Part shown: positions 9,428-17,979 of the stretch, piece after piece | Layout of the letters: each line of letters starts with the position of its first letter | Position numbering within the stretch: position 1 is the first letter of the stretch | Assembly (NCBI RefSeq): GCF_000271845.1 | Contig: NZ_JH719395.1 | Location: 3,076,208-3,140,207 of the forward strand | DNA from: Rhizobium leguminosarum bv. trifolii WSM2297 | Lineage (GTDB): Bacteria > Pseudomonadota > Alphaproteobacteria > Rhizobiales > Rhizobiaceae | DNA: 64,000 nt | Direction of reading: 5' to 3' | Position numbers and translations under genes: made by a program | Notes under the pieces: generated by a model | The model's database searches: none | Told to the model about the DNA's origin: nothing | What the model saw: the letters and a program-made list of their open reading frames with translations, nothing else

Positions 9428-9456
9428 ATTACTCAATAAACGATAAAGAATGTCAA
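9428..9456 (-). promoter_or_regulatory. candidate sigma-70 promoter of the polyol operon
   Basis: On the minus strand TTGACA (9451-9456) is followed after 17 bp by AGTAAT (9428-9433). The predicted start is about 45 bases upstream of the binding-protein ATG at 9378. Confidence 0.55.
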
Positions 9457-9514
9457 TCGGCAATCGTTGCTGCGGCGCCGAAGGAAGTAGCTATCCATTG
9501 ATTTTAAATGAGTA

Positions 9515-9539
9515 TTTTTGCTCAATTCCTGAGCAAAAA
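9515..9539. promoter_or_regulatory. perfect inverted repeat, candidate SorC-family regulator site
   Basis: Arms TTTTTGCTCA (9515-9524) and TGAGCAAAAA (9530-9539) match perfectly around a 5-bp centre. The site covers the stop codon of the regulator gene and lies about 60 bp upstream of the -35 of the polyol operon, a position that fits an activator site. It lacks a U-run in either direction, so a terminator is less likely. Confidence 0.5.
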
Positions 9540-10472
9540 CTCAGCCGTCTCTTCGTCGGTAATCAATGCATTGATTTGCTGGCCGACAACGGCGGCTCGG
9601 ATCGCCTTGAACTTGCGCTTGCCCTTGGCCAGCCCGATGACCATCGACGCGTCGCGAGATGGGATCGGCGCCGACGCGACGCGTTCGTTGATCGGGTTGT
9701 CGAGCAACCTGCCGTCGACGTCGAAGATCCAGCCGCAGATCTCGCCGACGGCGCCGCCGCGCATCAGCTCCATCATCTCGTCCTTCTCGAGGAAGCCGTC
9801 GACGCAGAGCGGCCCGTCGATGCCGAGCTCGCCGATGCCGACGAAGGTGACGTCGGCCTGCGCGCTCATATCGAGCGTCGAGCGCACCAGCTGCTGACCA
9901 TGCAGCAGCTCCCGCTCTTCCGCCGAGGTGACAAGCACCGGCAGCGGCATCGGATAATGCCGCGCCTTGACCGCATCGGCCATGCTGAAGATGACGTTGT
10001 AATAGGCGGCCGATCCGTCCGGGGCGATATTGCCGGTCAGTGAAACGATGCGGTGATTGGGACATTCGATCGCCGGAAGCTGGTCGACGGCCGCCTTCAG
10101 CGTACGGCCGGTCCCGACGGCAAGCACGATCGGCTCGGCCCGTTTCAGCCACCGCTCGATCTCGGCCGCGGCCGCCTCGGCAATACCGACGGTCGCCGAC
10201 GACCCGGAATCGCTCGGCACCACCTCCACATGTTTCAGCCCGAATTTCCGCCGCAGCTGACTGGCGAGTTCCAGGCAGGCGGCGATCGGATGATCGAGCC
10301 GGACCTTGATCAGACGCTCGGCAACCGCCAGCGATACCAGCCGTTGCGCCGATTGCCGCGAGATGCCCATCGCGGCGGCGATTTCATCCTGCGTGCGCCC
10401 GGCGACGTAATAGAGCCAGCCGGCACGTGCCGCATCGTCGAGGCGTGCCGCGGTCTCGGATCTTTTTGCCAT
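9522..10472 (-). CDS. SorC/DeoR-type sugar-binding transcriptional regulator
   Basis: A 316-residue regulator of the SorC family. The N-terminal helix-turn-helix spans about residues 20-55 (YYVAGRTQDEIAAAMGISRQ then SAQRLVSLAVAERLI). A C-terminal sugar-phosphate-binding domain of the DeoR/SorC type follows, with VLAVGTGRTLKAAVDQLP and a VGIGELG segment. It sits immediately upstream of the polyol operon in the same direction, so it probably controls that operon in response to a phosphorylated intermediate. The gene is separated from the operon by about 140 bp that hold a promoter and a perfect palindrome. Confidence 0.88.
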   Translation of the reverse strand: MAKRSETAARLDDAARAGWLYYVAGRTQDEIAAAMGISRQSAQRLVSLAVAERLIKVRLDHPIAACLELASQLRRKFGLKHVEVVPSDSGSSATVGIAEAAAAEIERWLKRAEPIVLAVGTGRTLKAAVDQLPAIECPNHRIVSLTGNIAPDGSAAYYNVIFSMADAVKARHYPMPLPVLVTSAEERELLHGQQLVRSTLDMSAQADVTFVGIGELGIDGPLCVDGFLEKDEMMELMRGGAVGEICGWIFDVDGRLLDNPINERVASAPIPSRDASMVIGLAKGKRKFKAIRAAVVGQQINALITDEETAEFLLRN

Positions 10473-10607
10473 TCAATGCCTACCACGCAAAGTGAGCCGG
10501 CGTGCCGCCGCCGAACATGATTTGAAACTGTATCGCGCCAGATCAAAACAAAATTCCGGCAAATGTCGAGCCTGTTGAAAAGAGCTCCGCCAAATAACCG
10601 ACGTTAC

Positions 10608-11267
10608 TCAGGCAAACCATTGCATCACGAGATAGATCGCCGCCTTCACCAGCCCGTAAATCACGCCGCCGGCAATGACCAGCGACACGGCCGTCATGAT
10701 GAAGCCGATCAGCGCGAAGAGCCCGTCGCGGCCCAATATGCCGAAAGCGAAGACCGAGATCGTGATCGCCGGCAGCATATTGCCGAGCGGGACCGGCAGC
10801 AGCAGCACGATCGACAGCAACAGGCATGCCGCCCCGGCGACATATTCCGCCGGCGGCTCGGCGAAGATCGCCAGCCTCGGCTTCAGCATGCGCTCCGCCC
10901 AGGCGAGCCGGCGGTGGATACGGCCGACAATGGTTTCGAAATCCTCCCGCCGCATCGACCGGTCGGCAATCACCCGCGGCAGCCAGGGTTTCAGCCCGAA
11001 GGTCAGCTGCGCTGCCAAAAAGATCAACGGCGCGCCGAGCACTGCCGAGGTCCCGGGCGGCGTGGGAAAAGCATTCGGCAGCGCGAAGATCAGCATCAGC
11101 GCGCTGATTGCCCTGTCGCCCATCGTCTGGAACAGATCGCCGATCGAAATCCGCTCCCGGCTCCGGTCGGCGGCCAGCTGCCGCAGGATGGATGAAAGGC
11201 GACGGCCTTTGGGACGTGGCGGACGTGGTCTTCTGCGTCTGTGGGAATCGGCGTTTTCGATGGTCAT
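10608..11267 (-). CDS. exoD: ExoD-family inner-membrane protein
   Basis: A 219-residue membrane protein of the ExoD family, which in Sinorhizobium is linked to exopolysaccharide production, alkali tolerance and nodule invasion. It has a basic N-terminus (about 25 residues, rich in Arg/Pro). The family segment ISIGDLFQTMGDRAISALML is followed by ALPNAFPTPPGTSAVLG. Hydrophobic stretches near residues 75-95, 145-170 and 180-215 are likely membrane spans. It is divergent from nagK. Family membership is clear from these conserved blocks; the biochemical role is not known. Confidence 0.85.
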   Translation of the reverse strand: MTIENADSHRRRRPRPPRPKGRRLSSILRQLAADRSRERISIGDLFQTMGDRAISALMLIFALPNAFPTPPGTSAVLGAPLIFLAAQLTFGLKPWLPRVIADRSMRREDFETIVGRIHRRLAWAERMLKPRLAIFAEPPAEYVAGAACLLLSIVLLLPVPLGNMLPAITISVFAFGILGRDGLFALIGFIMTAVSLVIAGGVIYGLVKAAIYLVMQWFA

Positions 11268-11447
11268 TGATCCGGGAAATGATGGAAGAGTAGGGCCGAA
11301 TTCTGGCGGTGCAATATGCCAATTGAATGACTTGCGGGGTTAGAAATTTCGCCAGGAGCGGCGATCGTGCCAAAAATGAAAAGCTTGTAATTCCCACGCA
11401 ACAGTGCGAGCAGACGCTCGCAAGACCTGAGGAACGACGGACAGGCA

Positions 11448-12371
11448 ATGATCATCTCATTCGACATCGGCGGCTCCGCCATCAAGGGCGGCATCGCCCG
11501 CTCCGAGACGGACATCGCCCCCCTCGGCCGCCGCCCGACTCCCAGGGATGATTTCGCCGCTTTCGTCGAGGTCCTGCGCGCCATCATCGCCGAGACCGGC
11601 GAACAGCCGAGCCGGATAGCGCTCTCCATCGCCGGCGTCGTCGATCCCGATACGCAGCGACTGATCTGCGCCAATATCCCCTGCATCCACAGCCGCAGGC
11701 TCGCGGCCGACCTCGAAGCCGAGCTTGGTCTTCCGGTGCTGATTGCCAACGACGCCGACTGCTTCGCGATGGCCGAAGCCGGTCTCGGCGCCGGCCGCGG
11801 CCACCGCATCGTCTTCGGCGCCATCCTCGGCACGGGCGTCGGCGGCGGCCTGGTGGCCGACGGGCGCCTCGTCAACGAGGCCGGCGGTTTTGCCGGCGAA
11901 TGGGGTCACGGCCCGATTATCGCCTCCGCGGCCGGCAATCCGCCCGTCGCCATTCCCGCCTATGCCTGCGGCTGCGGCCAGAAGGGCTGCGTCGATACCG
12001 TCGGCGGCGCCCGTGGCCTAGAGCGTCTGCACAAGACGCTGCACGATCTCGACCTTTCCAGCGAAGAAATCATCGCTCAATGGCAACATGGCGAGGAGAA
12101 GGCGACACGGACGATCGACGTCTATGTCGATCTCGTCGCCTCGCCGCTGGCGCTGACCATCAATATCACCGGCGCCACCATCGTGCCGGTCGGCGGCGGG
12201 CTGTCCAACGTCGAGCCGCTGCTTGCCGAACTCGATCATGCGGTGCGCGCCCGCATCCTGCGAAAGTTCGACCGTCCCCTGGTGGTCCGCAGCGAATGCC
12301 GCATCGAACCCGGCTTGATCGGCGCCGCGCTGCTGGGGCTGAAGGCGGACGCATTGCTTCCTACAGCATAG
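11448..12371 (+). CDS. nagK: ROK-family N-acetylglucosamine kinase
   Basis: A 307-residue ROK kinase. The ATP phosphate motif DIGGSAIKGGI is at residues 6-16, the catalytic Asp is in NDAD (residue 102), and GTGVGGGLV is at 128-136. A structural zinc site is formed by His154 (EWGH), Cys174, Cys176 and Cys181 (CGCGQKGC). This motif set matches NagK-like and fructokinase-like ROK proteins. The convergent GH20 hexosaminidase gene, whose 3' end overlaps by 11 bp, supports GlcNAc as substrate: the hexosaminidase releases GlcNAc and this kinase would make GlcNAc-6-phosphate. Fructose or glucose kinase activity is the main alternative. Confidence 0.8.
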   Translation: MIISFDIGGSAIKGGIARSETDIAPLGRRPTPRDDFAAFVEVLRAIIAETGEQPSRIALSIAGVVDPDTQRLICANIPCIHSRRLAADLEAELGLPVLIANDADCFAMAEAGLGAGRGHRIVFGAILGTGVGGGLVADGRLVNEAGGFAGEWGHGPIIASAAGNPPVAIPAYACGCGQKGCVDTVGGARGLERLHKTLHDLDLSSEEIIAQWQHGEEKATRTIDVYVDLVASPLALTINITGATIVPVGGGLSNVEPLLAELDHAVRARILRKFDRPLVVRSECRIEPGLIGAALLGLKADALLPTA

Positions 12372-14271
12372 GCCACATCCGCACGACCGCCGCGAACCGG
12401 TCCCAATCCTTCCGCTCCAACGGCGTCCACGCGGCTTCGGCGACGGCCGGAAGCCGCGGGAAGACCAGTCGGTTGAAATAGGCGCGAGAGAGGAAGTTTT
12501 CAGTCCAGATGCAGGCCTGGATGCCGCGCATCTTCTCCTGCAGCGCGTCCGGCAATTCACCCTCGGCCTCGTAAGCGTAGGTATGTTCCGGCGGCGCATG
12601 GCCCGCCCATGCCGCGCCGGGCTCGTCCCAGGCTTCGGCCTGCGCCATGTCGAGATAATAGGCCTGCCCCGGCGTCATCACCACCTCGTAGCCTTGCTGC
12701 GCCAGCTCGATGCCGACGGCGGGCTTTTCCCAGGCCATCAGCAGCGTGCCCTCGCGATCGACGCCGCCGCCATGCGAAACCTCGTTCCAGCCGGCGAGCT
12801 TCCTGCCGCGCTCCGACAGCATGACCTTGATGCGCTTCAGGAAATAGGACTGCAGTTCGGCTGTGCCTGCAAGCCTCTCCCGCTTCATCAGCGCCTGGCA
12901 GAGCGGCGAAGAAAGCCAGGCGCCCTGCGCCACCTCGTCGCCGCCGACATGGAGATACTCGCTCGGAAACAGCGCCACGATCTCGTCGAACACTTTGCCG
13001 AGAAATTCGTAAGTGAATTCGACGGCAGGGTTGAGGGCGTTGTTGGCATAACCCTGCACCGCACGATAGCTGTCCGGCGCTTCCTGCCCGTCGACCAGCT
13101 CGGGCAGCGACAACAAGGCTGCGGTACTGTGGCCGGGAATGTCGATTTCCGGCACGACCTCGACACCGAGCGAGGCGGCATGCGCAACGATCCGCCTGAC
13201 GTCATCCTGGGTGTAATGGCCGGCGCGTGTTTCCGCCCCGTCTCCGAGTTGGGGCACGAGGACCTCGTCCGGCCCGCGCCGCGCGCCGATCTCCGTCAGC
13301 GCCGGATAGGCCCTGATCTCCAGCCGCCAGGCTTCGTCGTCGCTCAGGTGCCAATGAAAGATATTGAGCTTGTTCCAGGCAAGGATATCGATCAGCCGCA
13401 GGACGTCGGCGACCGGATAGAACTGTCGCGACACATCGAGATGGCAGCCGCGCCAGTCATAACGCGGCTGGTCGGCGATCGTGCCGAAATTGGGGAATTT
13501 GAATCTTTCGCGATCGGCGCGGGCGCCATGCAGCAGCTGCGCCAGGCTGATCAGCCCGTATTGCCGCCCCGCTTCATCCGCGCTCGAAAGCACGATCTCA
13601 TGCGCGGTGAAACGCAGCTCGTAGGCGACGGCGGCGATCGACGATTCGGTGACGAAACGAATGCGTCGCCCGCCTTCGACGGCACTCAGCGAAAACGGCG
13701 CGTTGTCGGCTGGGTAGAGGCGCTGGTAAAGTGAATGAACCCGGGAGAGGGCCTCGATCGCACCAAGCCGCGTCCTCTCGGCCGGATAGAGTATGACCGG
13801 CAAGTCACCCGCCTTCAGGCCGAGCGACAGCGGCCAGGGCAGCAGCGAATAGGGTTCCTGGACTTTGCCCGCCGGCGGAAGCGGCGGCGCCACACCGCCA
13901 TCCCGGCCTTCGAGAATCAGACCGCCGAAATCGACGGGAACGTGACGGCCGTCGGCAAGTGTCAGATAGGCGGATTTAACACCGGCAGTGACATGTTTCG
14001 GCTCTCTGCTCAGCCCCTCGACCGTGAACCGCCAGCGCCCGCCCGGCGGCACCGTCAACTCCTCGGACGGCAGGAACTCATGGAAATGCGCGACCTGCCG
14101 CTTGAGGCTGCCGCCATCGCAGAGATGTTTGTCGGCAACCCGCGTCTCCGACGTATAGGCGAGCGAGAAGCCGGAGAGAGGCTCGGCCGAAAGATTGAAG
14201 AGGGTGAAGTTCAAGCGCCCGAAACTGCCTTCGACCGGGCGCCAGCTTGTTTCCAGACGATAATCGGCCAT
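12361..14271 (-). CDS. GH20 beta-N-acetylhexosaminidase
   Basis: A 636-residue glycoside hydrolase of family GH20, which removes terminal beta-linked GlcNAc or GalNAc by substrate-assisted catalysis. The N-terminal beta domain is followed by a TIM barrel starting at YDWRGCHLDVSRQFYP. The barrel contains NIFHWHLSDDEAWRLEI, VVPEIDIPGHSTA and the catalytic pair Asp445-Glu446 in HVGGDE. No signal peptide is evident, so it may be cytoplasmic. The start at 14271 follows GGGAGG; an upstream in-frame start at 14325 is less likely. The gene converges on nagK with an 11-bp tail overlap. It probably degrades imported chito-oligosaccharides or glycan fragments. Confidence 0.88.
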   Translation of the reverse strand: MADYRLETSWRPVEGSFGRLNFTLFNLSAEPLSGFSLAYTSETRVADKHLCDGGSLKRQVAHFHEFLPSEELTVPPGGRWRFTVEGLSREPKHVTAGVKSAYLTLADGRHVPVDFGGLILEGRDGGVAPPLPPAGKVQEPYSLLPWPLSLGLKAGDLPVILYPAERTRLGAIEALSRVHSLYQRLYPADNAPFSLSAVEGGRRIRFVTESSIAAVAYELRFTAHEIVLSSADEAGRQYGLISLAQLLHGARADRERFKFPNFGTIADQPRYDWRGCHLDVSRQFYPVADVLRLIDILAWNKLNIFHWHLSDDEAWRLEIRAYPALTEIGARRGPDEVLVPQLGDGAETRAGHYTQDDVRRIVAHAASLGVEVVPEIDIPGHSTAALLSLPELVDGQEAPDSYRAVQGYANNALNPAVEFTYEFLGKVFDEIVALFPSEYLHVGGDEVAQGAWLSSPLCQALMKRERLAGTAELQSYFLKRIKVMLSERGRKLAGWNEVSHGGGVDREGTLLMAWEKPAVGIELAQQGYEVVMTPGQAYYLDMAQAEAWDEPGAAWAGHAPPEHTYAYEAEGELPDALQEKMRGIQACIWTENFLSRAYFNRLVFPRLPAVAEAAWTPLERKDWDRFAAVVRMWPML

Positions 14272-14440
14272 GTCGCGTCCTCCCGCGTCAACGAACGGCC
14301 GGGATCGCGGCTGGTCTTCCGGCATTCCTTCGCAGCTTAGCGTGTTCGGGACGTCAATGGAATCGGCGCGAACTCAGGCGAGGCGGGCAGCCATGAGATC
14401 CCCAGCAACACGCCTTGACGAAGAGCCGTGGCCCTACAAA

Positions 14441-14625
14441 GAAAAGGGCGGCTTTCGCCGCGCCGTCCTCACTCTGCTGCCAACGCCGGCGGATGTCTGT
14501 CATCCGCCTCTCCCCGGATCGCGTCGGCATCCCGGCAGAAGAAAAGGGCGTAACCTGCGGGCAGAACCAGAATGGTGAGCACTGTCGCAACAGGACGCCC
14601 ATTCATCGCGTAGGCGAGCGGTCCC
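14441..14625 (-). pseudogene. decayed copy of the 3' end of the RND efflux gene
   Basis: About 185 bp here align almost base for base with the 3' end and terminator of the RND pump gene at about 24415-24635. Shared stretches include CGGCGGATGTCTGTCATCCG, GGGCAGAACCAGAATGGTGA and CATCGCGTAGGCGAGCGG. Compared with the intact copy it has lost about 22-30 bp after GCATCCCGG and carries several substitutions and small indels, so it cannot encode the pump's C-terminus. It forms the left edge of the inserted catabolic block. Confidence 0.85.
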
Positions 14626-15310
14626 CGGGGACCAGATTTCCTATGGGGCGATTCAGATGGTCTATGAAATCTGCCAAAAAGGCTGAGGCATGGATGGCTC
14701 CTTTATGCACGGCAATCGTCTGGGGGATTTCGGAGAATGTTCCTTCCACGAGCCGGAAGCCCGAAATGCGCACCGAAGTTTGGATAAGATATTCGGCCAA
14801 TCCGGCAGCCGCATCACACTGGGACCCGACAAGTAGCTCGACGGCTGCCGCGGGGCTGTCAGTGTGAGACACCGTTGCACTTTCAAGCATTCGTTCGAGC
14901 TGTTTCGTGTAGGCCGCACTCCTTGCAGAGGCGATCCGGACTCCTTCGACGTCAATGTCTTCGACCCGCCGGAAGGACGAACTGTCAGGCACGAGATAGG
15001 TCGCTTTGACGGAGGTGTATGGAGGTGAAAAGGAGAAACGGCCGGCTCTTGATGGATCCGAGGCAATGAAAGCGATGTCCCATTTATCGCCGTCTGCATC
15101 GGCGAGTATGTCGGCGGCCGAGCCGTACTGGATTAGAAGGAGGCCGCAATCCAATTGTTCGGCGATCTTGTGGGCTATCTGGACGCTCGGGCCGACCAAG
15201 GCGCCCGCCTCATCGTCCCATCGGACCAACGCCGCATTTGACATATTGACGGCGGCCCTGATAGCGCCGGTCGGCGCTATCTCAGCCAAAACCTGCTTCC
15301 GCGTCGACAT
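14603..15310 (-). CDS. family 3 solute-binding protein without signal peptide, 3'-truncated
   Basis: A 235-residue protein with the fold of polar-amino-acid-type binding proteins. It starts straight into the mature domain (APTGAIRAAVNMSNAALV) with no signal peptide, so it should be cytoplasmic. Later blocks are WDIAFIASDPSRAGRFSFSP and LVGSQCDAAAGLAEYLI. The last residues (PGDRSPTR) are read from the duplicated RND fragment, so the native C-terminus has been cut off at the island junction. The start at 15310 follows GGGAG. It is last in the dioxygenase operon. It could be a substrate sensor or carrier, or a non-functional remnant; no function is assigned. Confidence 0.7.
   Translation of the reverse strand: MSTRKQVLAEIAPTGAIRAAVNMSNAALVRWDDEAGALVGPSVQIAHKIAEQLDCGLLLIQYGSAADILADADGDKWDIAFIASDPSRAGRFSFSPPYTSVKATYLVPDSSSFRRVEDIDVEGVRIASARSAAYTKQLERMLESATVSHTDSPAAAVELLVGSQCDAAAGLAEYLIQTSVRISGFRLVEGTFSEIPQTIAVHKGAIHASAFLADFIDHLNRPIGNLVPGDRSPTR
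14620..14633. repeat. perfect 14-bp palindrome at the left island junction
   Basis: GGTCCCCGGGGACC is self-complementary and lies exactly where similarity to the RND 3' end stops and unique island sequence begins. Confidence 0.6.
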
Positions 15311-15321
15311 CTTCGAACTCC

Positions 15322-16086
15322 CTAAGATCCGAACCTGGCCGCCAGCGCTTCGGATCCTCTTGCAAGTAAGGCGACGTCTACACCGACCGCGGTAAACAGC
15401 GTCCCCAGCGAAATGCATCGGGCTGCGAACTTCTCGTCGGGGGTGAGTATGCCTATCGGCTTTCCAAGTGCGTTCAAGCGCCTTATCGCGTCCTCGATTG
15501 CCATAACCACTTCAGGGTGACCCGGTTGGCCAGGATGGCCAAGGCTCGCCGCGAGATCAGCCGGGCCGATGAAGACGCCGTCCACTCCTTCGACAGCGGC
15601 GATGGACTCGAGACGATCGAGCGCTTCACCGGTCTCGATTTGAAGAAGCAGGCATATCTCCTGCTCCGCGATCTGCGCATAGTTCGGAACACGCCCGAAG
15701 CGGGTGGCACGCGTCAAGGCAGAGACACCACGGATCCCGCGCGGCGGATACCGTACGGCTGCTACGGCGGCCATCGCCTCCTCTTCCTTCTGCACATATG
15801 GAACGAGCAGCGTCTGGACGCCGATGTCCAGAAACCGCTTGATCAGCACAGGGTCGTTGAAGGCAGGGCGGACGACGGGAGAAACGTTATAGGGCGCGAC
15901 CGCCTGCAATTGGGGCAGGACGGTTAGGACGTCGCTGGGAGAATGCTCGGTGTCGAACAGCAGCCAGTCGAAGCCCGATGGCGCAACGATTTCCGCTGCG
16001 TAGCTTCCCGGAAGGCCGCACCATAGACCGATCTGGCTTTGTCCGGCCATGAGCTTCCGCTTAAAATGATTGACGGGGAGTTCCAT
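15322..16086 (-). CDS. HpcH/HpaI-family 2-oxo-acid aldolase
   Basis: A 254-residue class II (metal-dependent) aldolase of the HpcH/HpaI family. It splits 4-hydroxy-2-oxo acids into pyruvate and an aldehyde. Catalytic and metal residues are visible: His48 in DTEHSP, Arg73 in VVRPAFND, Glu in LLQIET (about 151) and Asp in IGPADL (about 177). The start at 16086 follows GAGGTGG. It lies 7 bases after the hydratase gene, and together they supply the last two steps of a hydroxy-oxo-acid route as in 4-hydroxyphenylacetate degradation. The actual acceptor aldehyde is not known; the dioxygenase upstream suggests a dicarboxylate or tricarboxylate substrate. Confidence 0.88.
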   Translation of the reverse strand: MELPVNHFKRKLMAGQSQIGLWCGLPGSYAAEIVAPSGFDWLLFDTEHSPSDVLTVLPQLQAVAPYNVSPVVRPAFNDPVLIKRFLDIGVQTLLVPYVQKEEEAMAAVAAVRYPPRGIRGVSALTRATRFGRVPNYAQIAEQEICLLLQIETGEALDRLESIAAVEGVDGVFIGPADLAASLGHPGQPGHPEVVMAIEDAIRRLNALGKPIGILTPDEKFAARCISLGTLFTAVGVDVALLARGSEALAARFGS

Positions 16087-16093
16087 CGCCACC

Positions 16094-16876
16094 TCACACG
16101 AACGAAACGCCGATGGAGCCGACCGGCCCGTAATCGGCCTGGATGACGTCGCCTTTGGCGATATCCACGGGGCGTGTGAACGAGCCGGCAAGAACGATCT
16201 GGCCCTTTCTCAAGCCGCCTCCGACAGCATGGAGCTTGTTCACGAGCCATGCGATTCCAGCGGCTGGATGTCCCATGATGGCTGCGGAAACGCCGGATTC
16301 CTCGATGATGCCGTTTTTTGAAAGCGTTGCGCCGACCCAGCGGATATCGACATCCATCGGCCGAACGATGCGACCGCCCACCACGATTGCTCCGAAAGCC
16401 GCGTTGTCGGCGATCGTGTCGGTGATGGCTCTTGGCACTTCGGTTCGATAGTCGATGATTTCGAGAGCGGGAACGACAAATTCGGTCGCCCGCATGACGT
16501 CATAGACACGGGTGCTTGGACCTTCGAGATCCTCGCCCATTACGAATGCAAGTTCGACTTCGAGACGTGGCTTGATGAACAGATCCGCTTTGATCTGCGC
16601 TCCATCATTGAAGAGAGCGTCGTCAAGAATGACGCCGTAATCGGGCTCCGTCATTTTGGAAGCCATCTGCATTGCCCGCGACGTCAGTCCGATCTTGTGG
16701 CCAGCGATCCGTGCACCTTTCGCAACCCGCGCCTGCGCCCAGAGCGCTTGTATTTTGTAGGCGTCTTCGAGTTCCAGGTTCGGATATGTCTTGCTGGGCT
16801 GGACGATTGGCTTGCGTTCGACTTCGGCCTTCAGCAGTGCATTGGCTGCCTCCTGGCGTTCCTTTTCCGTGATCAT
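16094..16876 (-). CDS. 2-oxo-hepta-4-ene-1,7-dioate hydratase-type enzyme (HpaH/MhpD family)
   Basis: A 260-residue hydratase of the fumarylacetoacetase-like fold that adds water across a 2-oxo-4-enoate. Metal-binding acidic residues are in [13 protein letters not shown] and [11 protein letters not shown]. The family blocks [12 protein letters not shown] and [13 protein letters not shown] are also present. Length and motifs match HpaH/HpcG. It lies between the intradiol dioxygenase and the aldolase, so its product should feed that aldolase. HpaH normally works after extradiol cleavage and a dehydrogenase, and neither is present here, which makes the true substrate an open question. Confidence 0.88.
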   Translation of the reverse strand: MITEKERQEAANALLKAEVERKPIVQPSKTYPNLELEDAYKIQALWAQARVAKGARIAGHKIGLTSRAMQMASKMTEPDYGVILDDALFNDGAQIKADLFIKPRLEVELAFVMGEDLEGPSTRVYDVMRATEFVVPALEIIDYRTEVPRAITDTIADNAAFGAIVVGGRIVRPMDVDIRWVGATLSKNGIIEESGVSAAIMGHPAAGIAWLVNKLHAVGGGLRKGQIVLAGSFTRPVDIAKGDVIQADYGPVGSIGVSFV

Positions 16877-16897
16877 GATCTGGCTCTGCTGGTTTCG

Positions 16898-17791
16898 TTA
16901 TTTGATCGGAGGGCGCGGCAGGGCGGCCTCGCCCGGCTCCATGACATATGTGTAATCGAGCGAGAACCACGGCCCTGCGACGTCAGCGTCGGTCGGGTGC
17001 GGCTCCTCATGGTGGACGAAGTCGCCGGTCAAAGCCGCGGTCACGCCAAACTGTACGTCGGAGTCGATATTCGGATCGCTCGGGTCGAAGACCTGGGAGA
17101 TGAGTGTCTTGTACCCGTGCTTGAAGATGAGTGCGTGCAGATGGGCGGGTCGATAGGGGTGGCGGCTTTGCGCCTTAAGAAGGCGACCCACGACTCCGTC
17201 GACGGGAATCGGGTAGCCAACCATCTTGACCGTTCTGAACCAGAAACGCCCTTCTTCGTCCGTAGTGAGCTTCCCCCGGAGATTCATTTCCGCCTGGTCG
17301 GGATCCTGGTTCTCGTAAAGGCCGACAGGCGACGCATGCCACACATCGACCTCGGCGTCCGCCACAGGCTTGCCCTCCCGATCGATCACCTTCGCATGGA
17401 CGAACAAAGGCGCGCCCGGGGTCTCGGACCGGATGATGGTTCCGCCGTTCTCGACTCGCGGAGAGTTAAGCCGCCAGAATGGCCCGAGCAACGATTGCGA
17501 CGTCTCTGTCTGTCCCTTGTCGCCGTTATTGAGCAGGCAGACGAGCGAAGAGACCCCGAGCGACCCCGCCATGAGCACGAATTCGTTGTGACTGTCAGTC
17601 TGCAATTGGCCAATTTCGTTGAGGACCGCCGTGGCCTCCCGGAATTCCGCTTCCGAAAGCCTGACCTCCCGTATGAACGCGTGGAGATGCTTCACCAATG
17701 CGACGAGTATTTCACGCAGCCTGGGATCCTCGGTGCGGTTCATCACGGCGAGGACGGCAGGCGTCAACTCGCTCTCAGTTCTGATTGGCAT
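16898..17791 (-). CDS. intradiol ring-cleavage dioxygenase (hydroxyquinol/catechol 1,2-type)
   Basis: A 297-residue non-haem Fe(III) dioxygenase that opens a dihydroxylated aromatic ring between the hydroxyls. A helical N-terminal dimerisation domain (about 1-100) precedes the catalytic beta sandwich. The four iron ligands are recognisable: Tyr159 in VGLYENQ, Tyr193 in GYPIPVDG, and His217 and His219 in RPAHLH. Length and N-terminal domain fit hydroxyquinol 1,2-dioxygenases better than protocatechuate 3,4-dioxygenase. It is first in the leftward operon, with TAGGAGGTGGC before the ATG. The products of hydroxyquinol, pyrogallol-type or gallate-type rings would differ, and sequence alone does not decide. 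Confidence 0.87.
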   Translation of the reverse strand: MPIRTESELTPAVLAVMNRTEDPRLREILVALVKHLHAFIREVRLSEAEFREATAVLNEIGQLQTDSHNEFVLMAGSLGVSSLVCLLNNGDKGQTETSQSLLGPFWRLNSPRVENGGTIIRSETPGAPLFVHAKVIDREGKPVADAEVDVWHASPVGLYENQDPDQAEMNLRGKLTTDEEGRFWFRTVKMVGYPIPVDGVVGRLLKAQSRHPYRPAHLHALIFKHGYKTLISQVFDPSDPNIDSDVQFGVTAALTGDFVHHEEPHPTDADVAGPWFSLDYTYVMEPGEAALPRPPIK

Positions 17792-17814
17792 GCTGCCACC
17801 TCCTAATCACGCTC

Positions 17815-17843
17815 GAATATCAAAATAATCGATTATTTGTCAA
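17815..17843 (-). promoter_or_regulatory. dioxygenase-operon promoter with a palindromic operator in its spacer
   Basis: Minus strand: -35 TTGACA (17838-17843), 17-bp spacer, -10 ATATTC (17815-17820). The spacer is nearly filled by a perfect 16-bp palindrome AAATAATCGATTATTT (17823-17838). A repressor bound there would block RNA polymerase. The ATG at 17791 lies 24 bases beyond the -10. Confidence 0.65.
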
Positions 17844-17979
17844 GCTAAACGGAGGTGCGTCAGACGTGTAGTTTGTCTTTCTTTCTGCGCAGGAAACATC
17901 AACATATTGATTCTAAAATAAATATTCTGCTGCCTATCAATTTTTAGAAAAAATCGGCCACTTTTCCCGGCGACACAAG

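Noticed and set aside
9515..9539. The palindrome as the SorC-type gene's terminator
   Set aside because: It overlaps the stop codon, but no U-run follows on the minus strand; position upstream of a promoter supports a regulatory site.
14441..14625. A separate small gene on the minus strand at the left island edge
   Set aside because: The sequence is a degraded copy of the RND gene end, and its open frames correspond to shadows of that gene.
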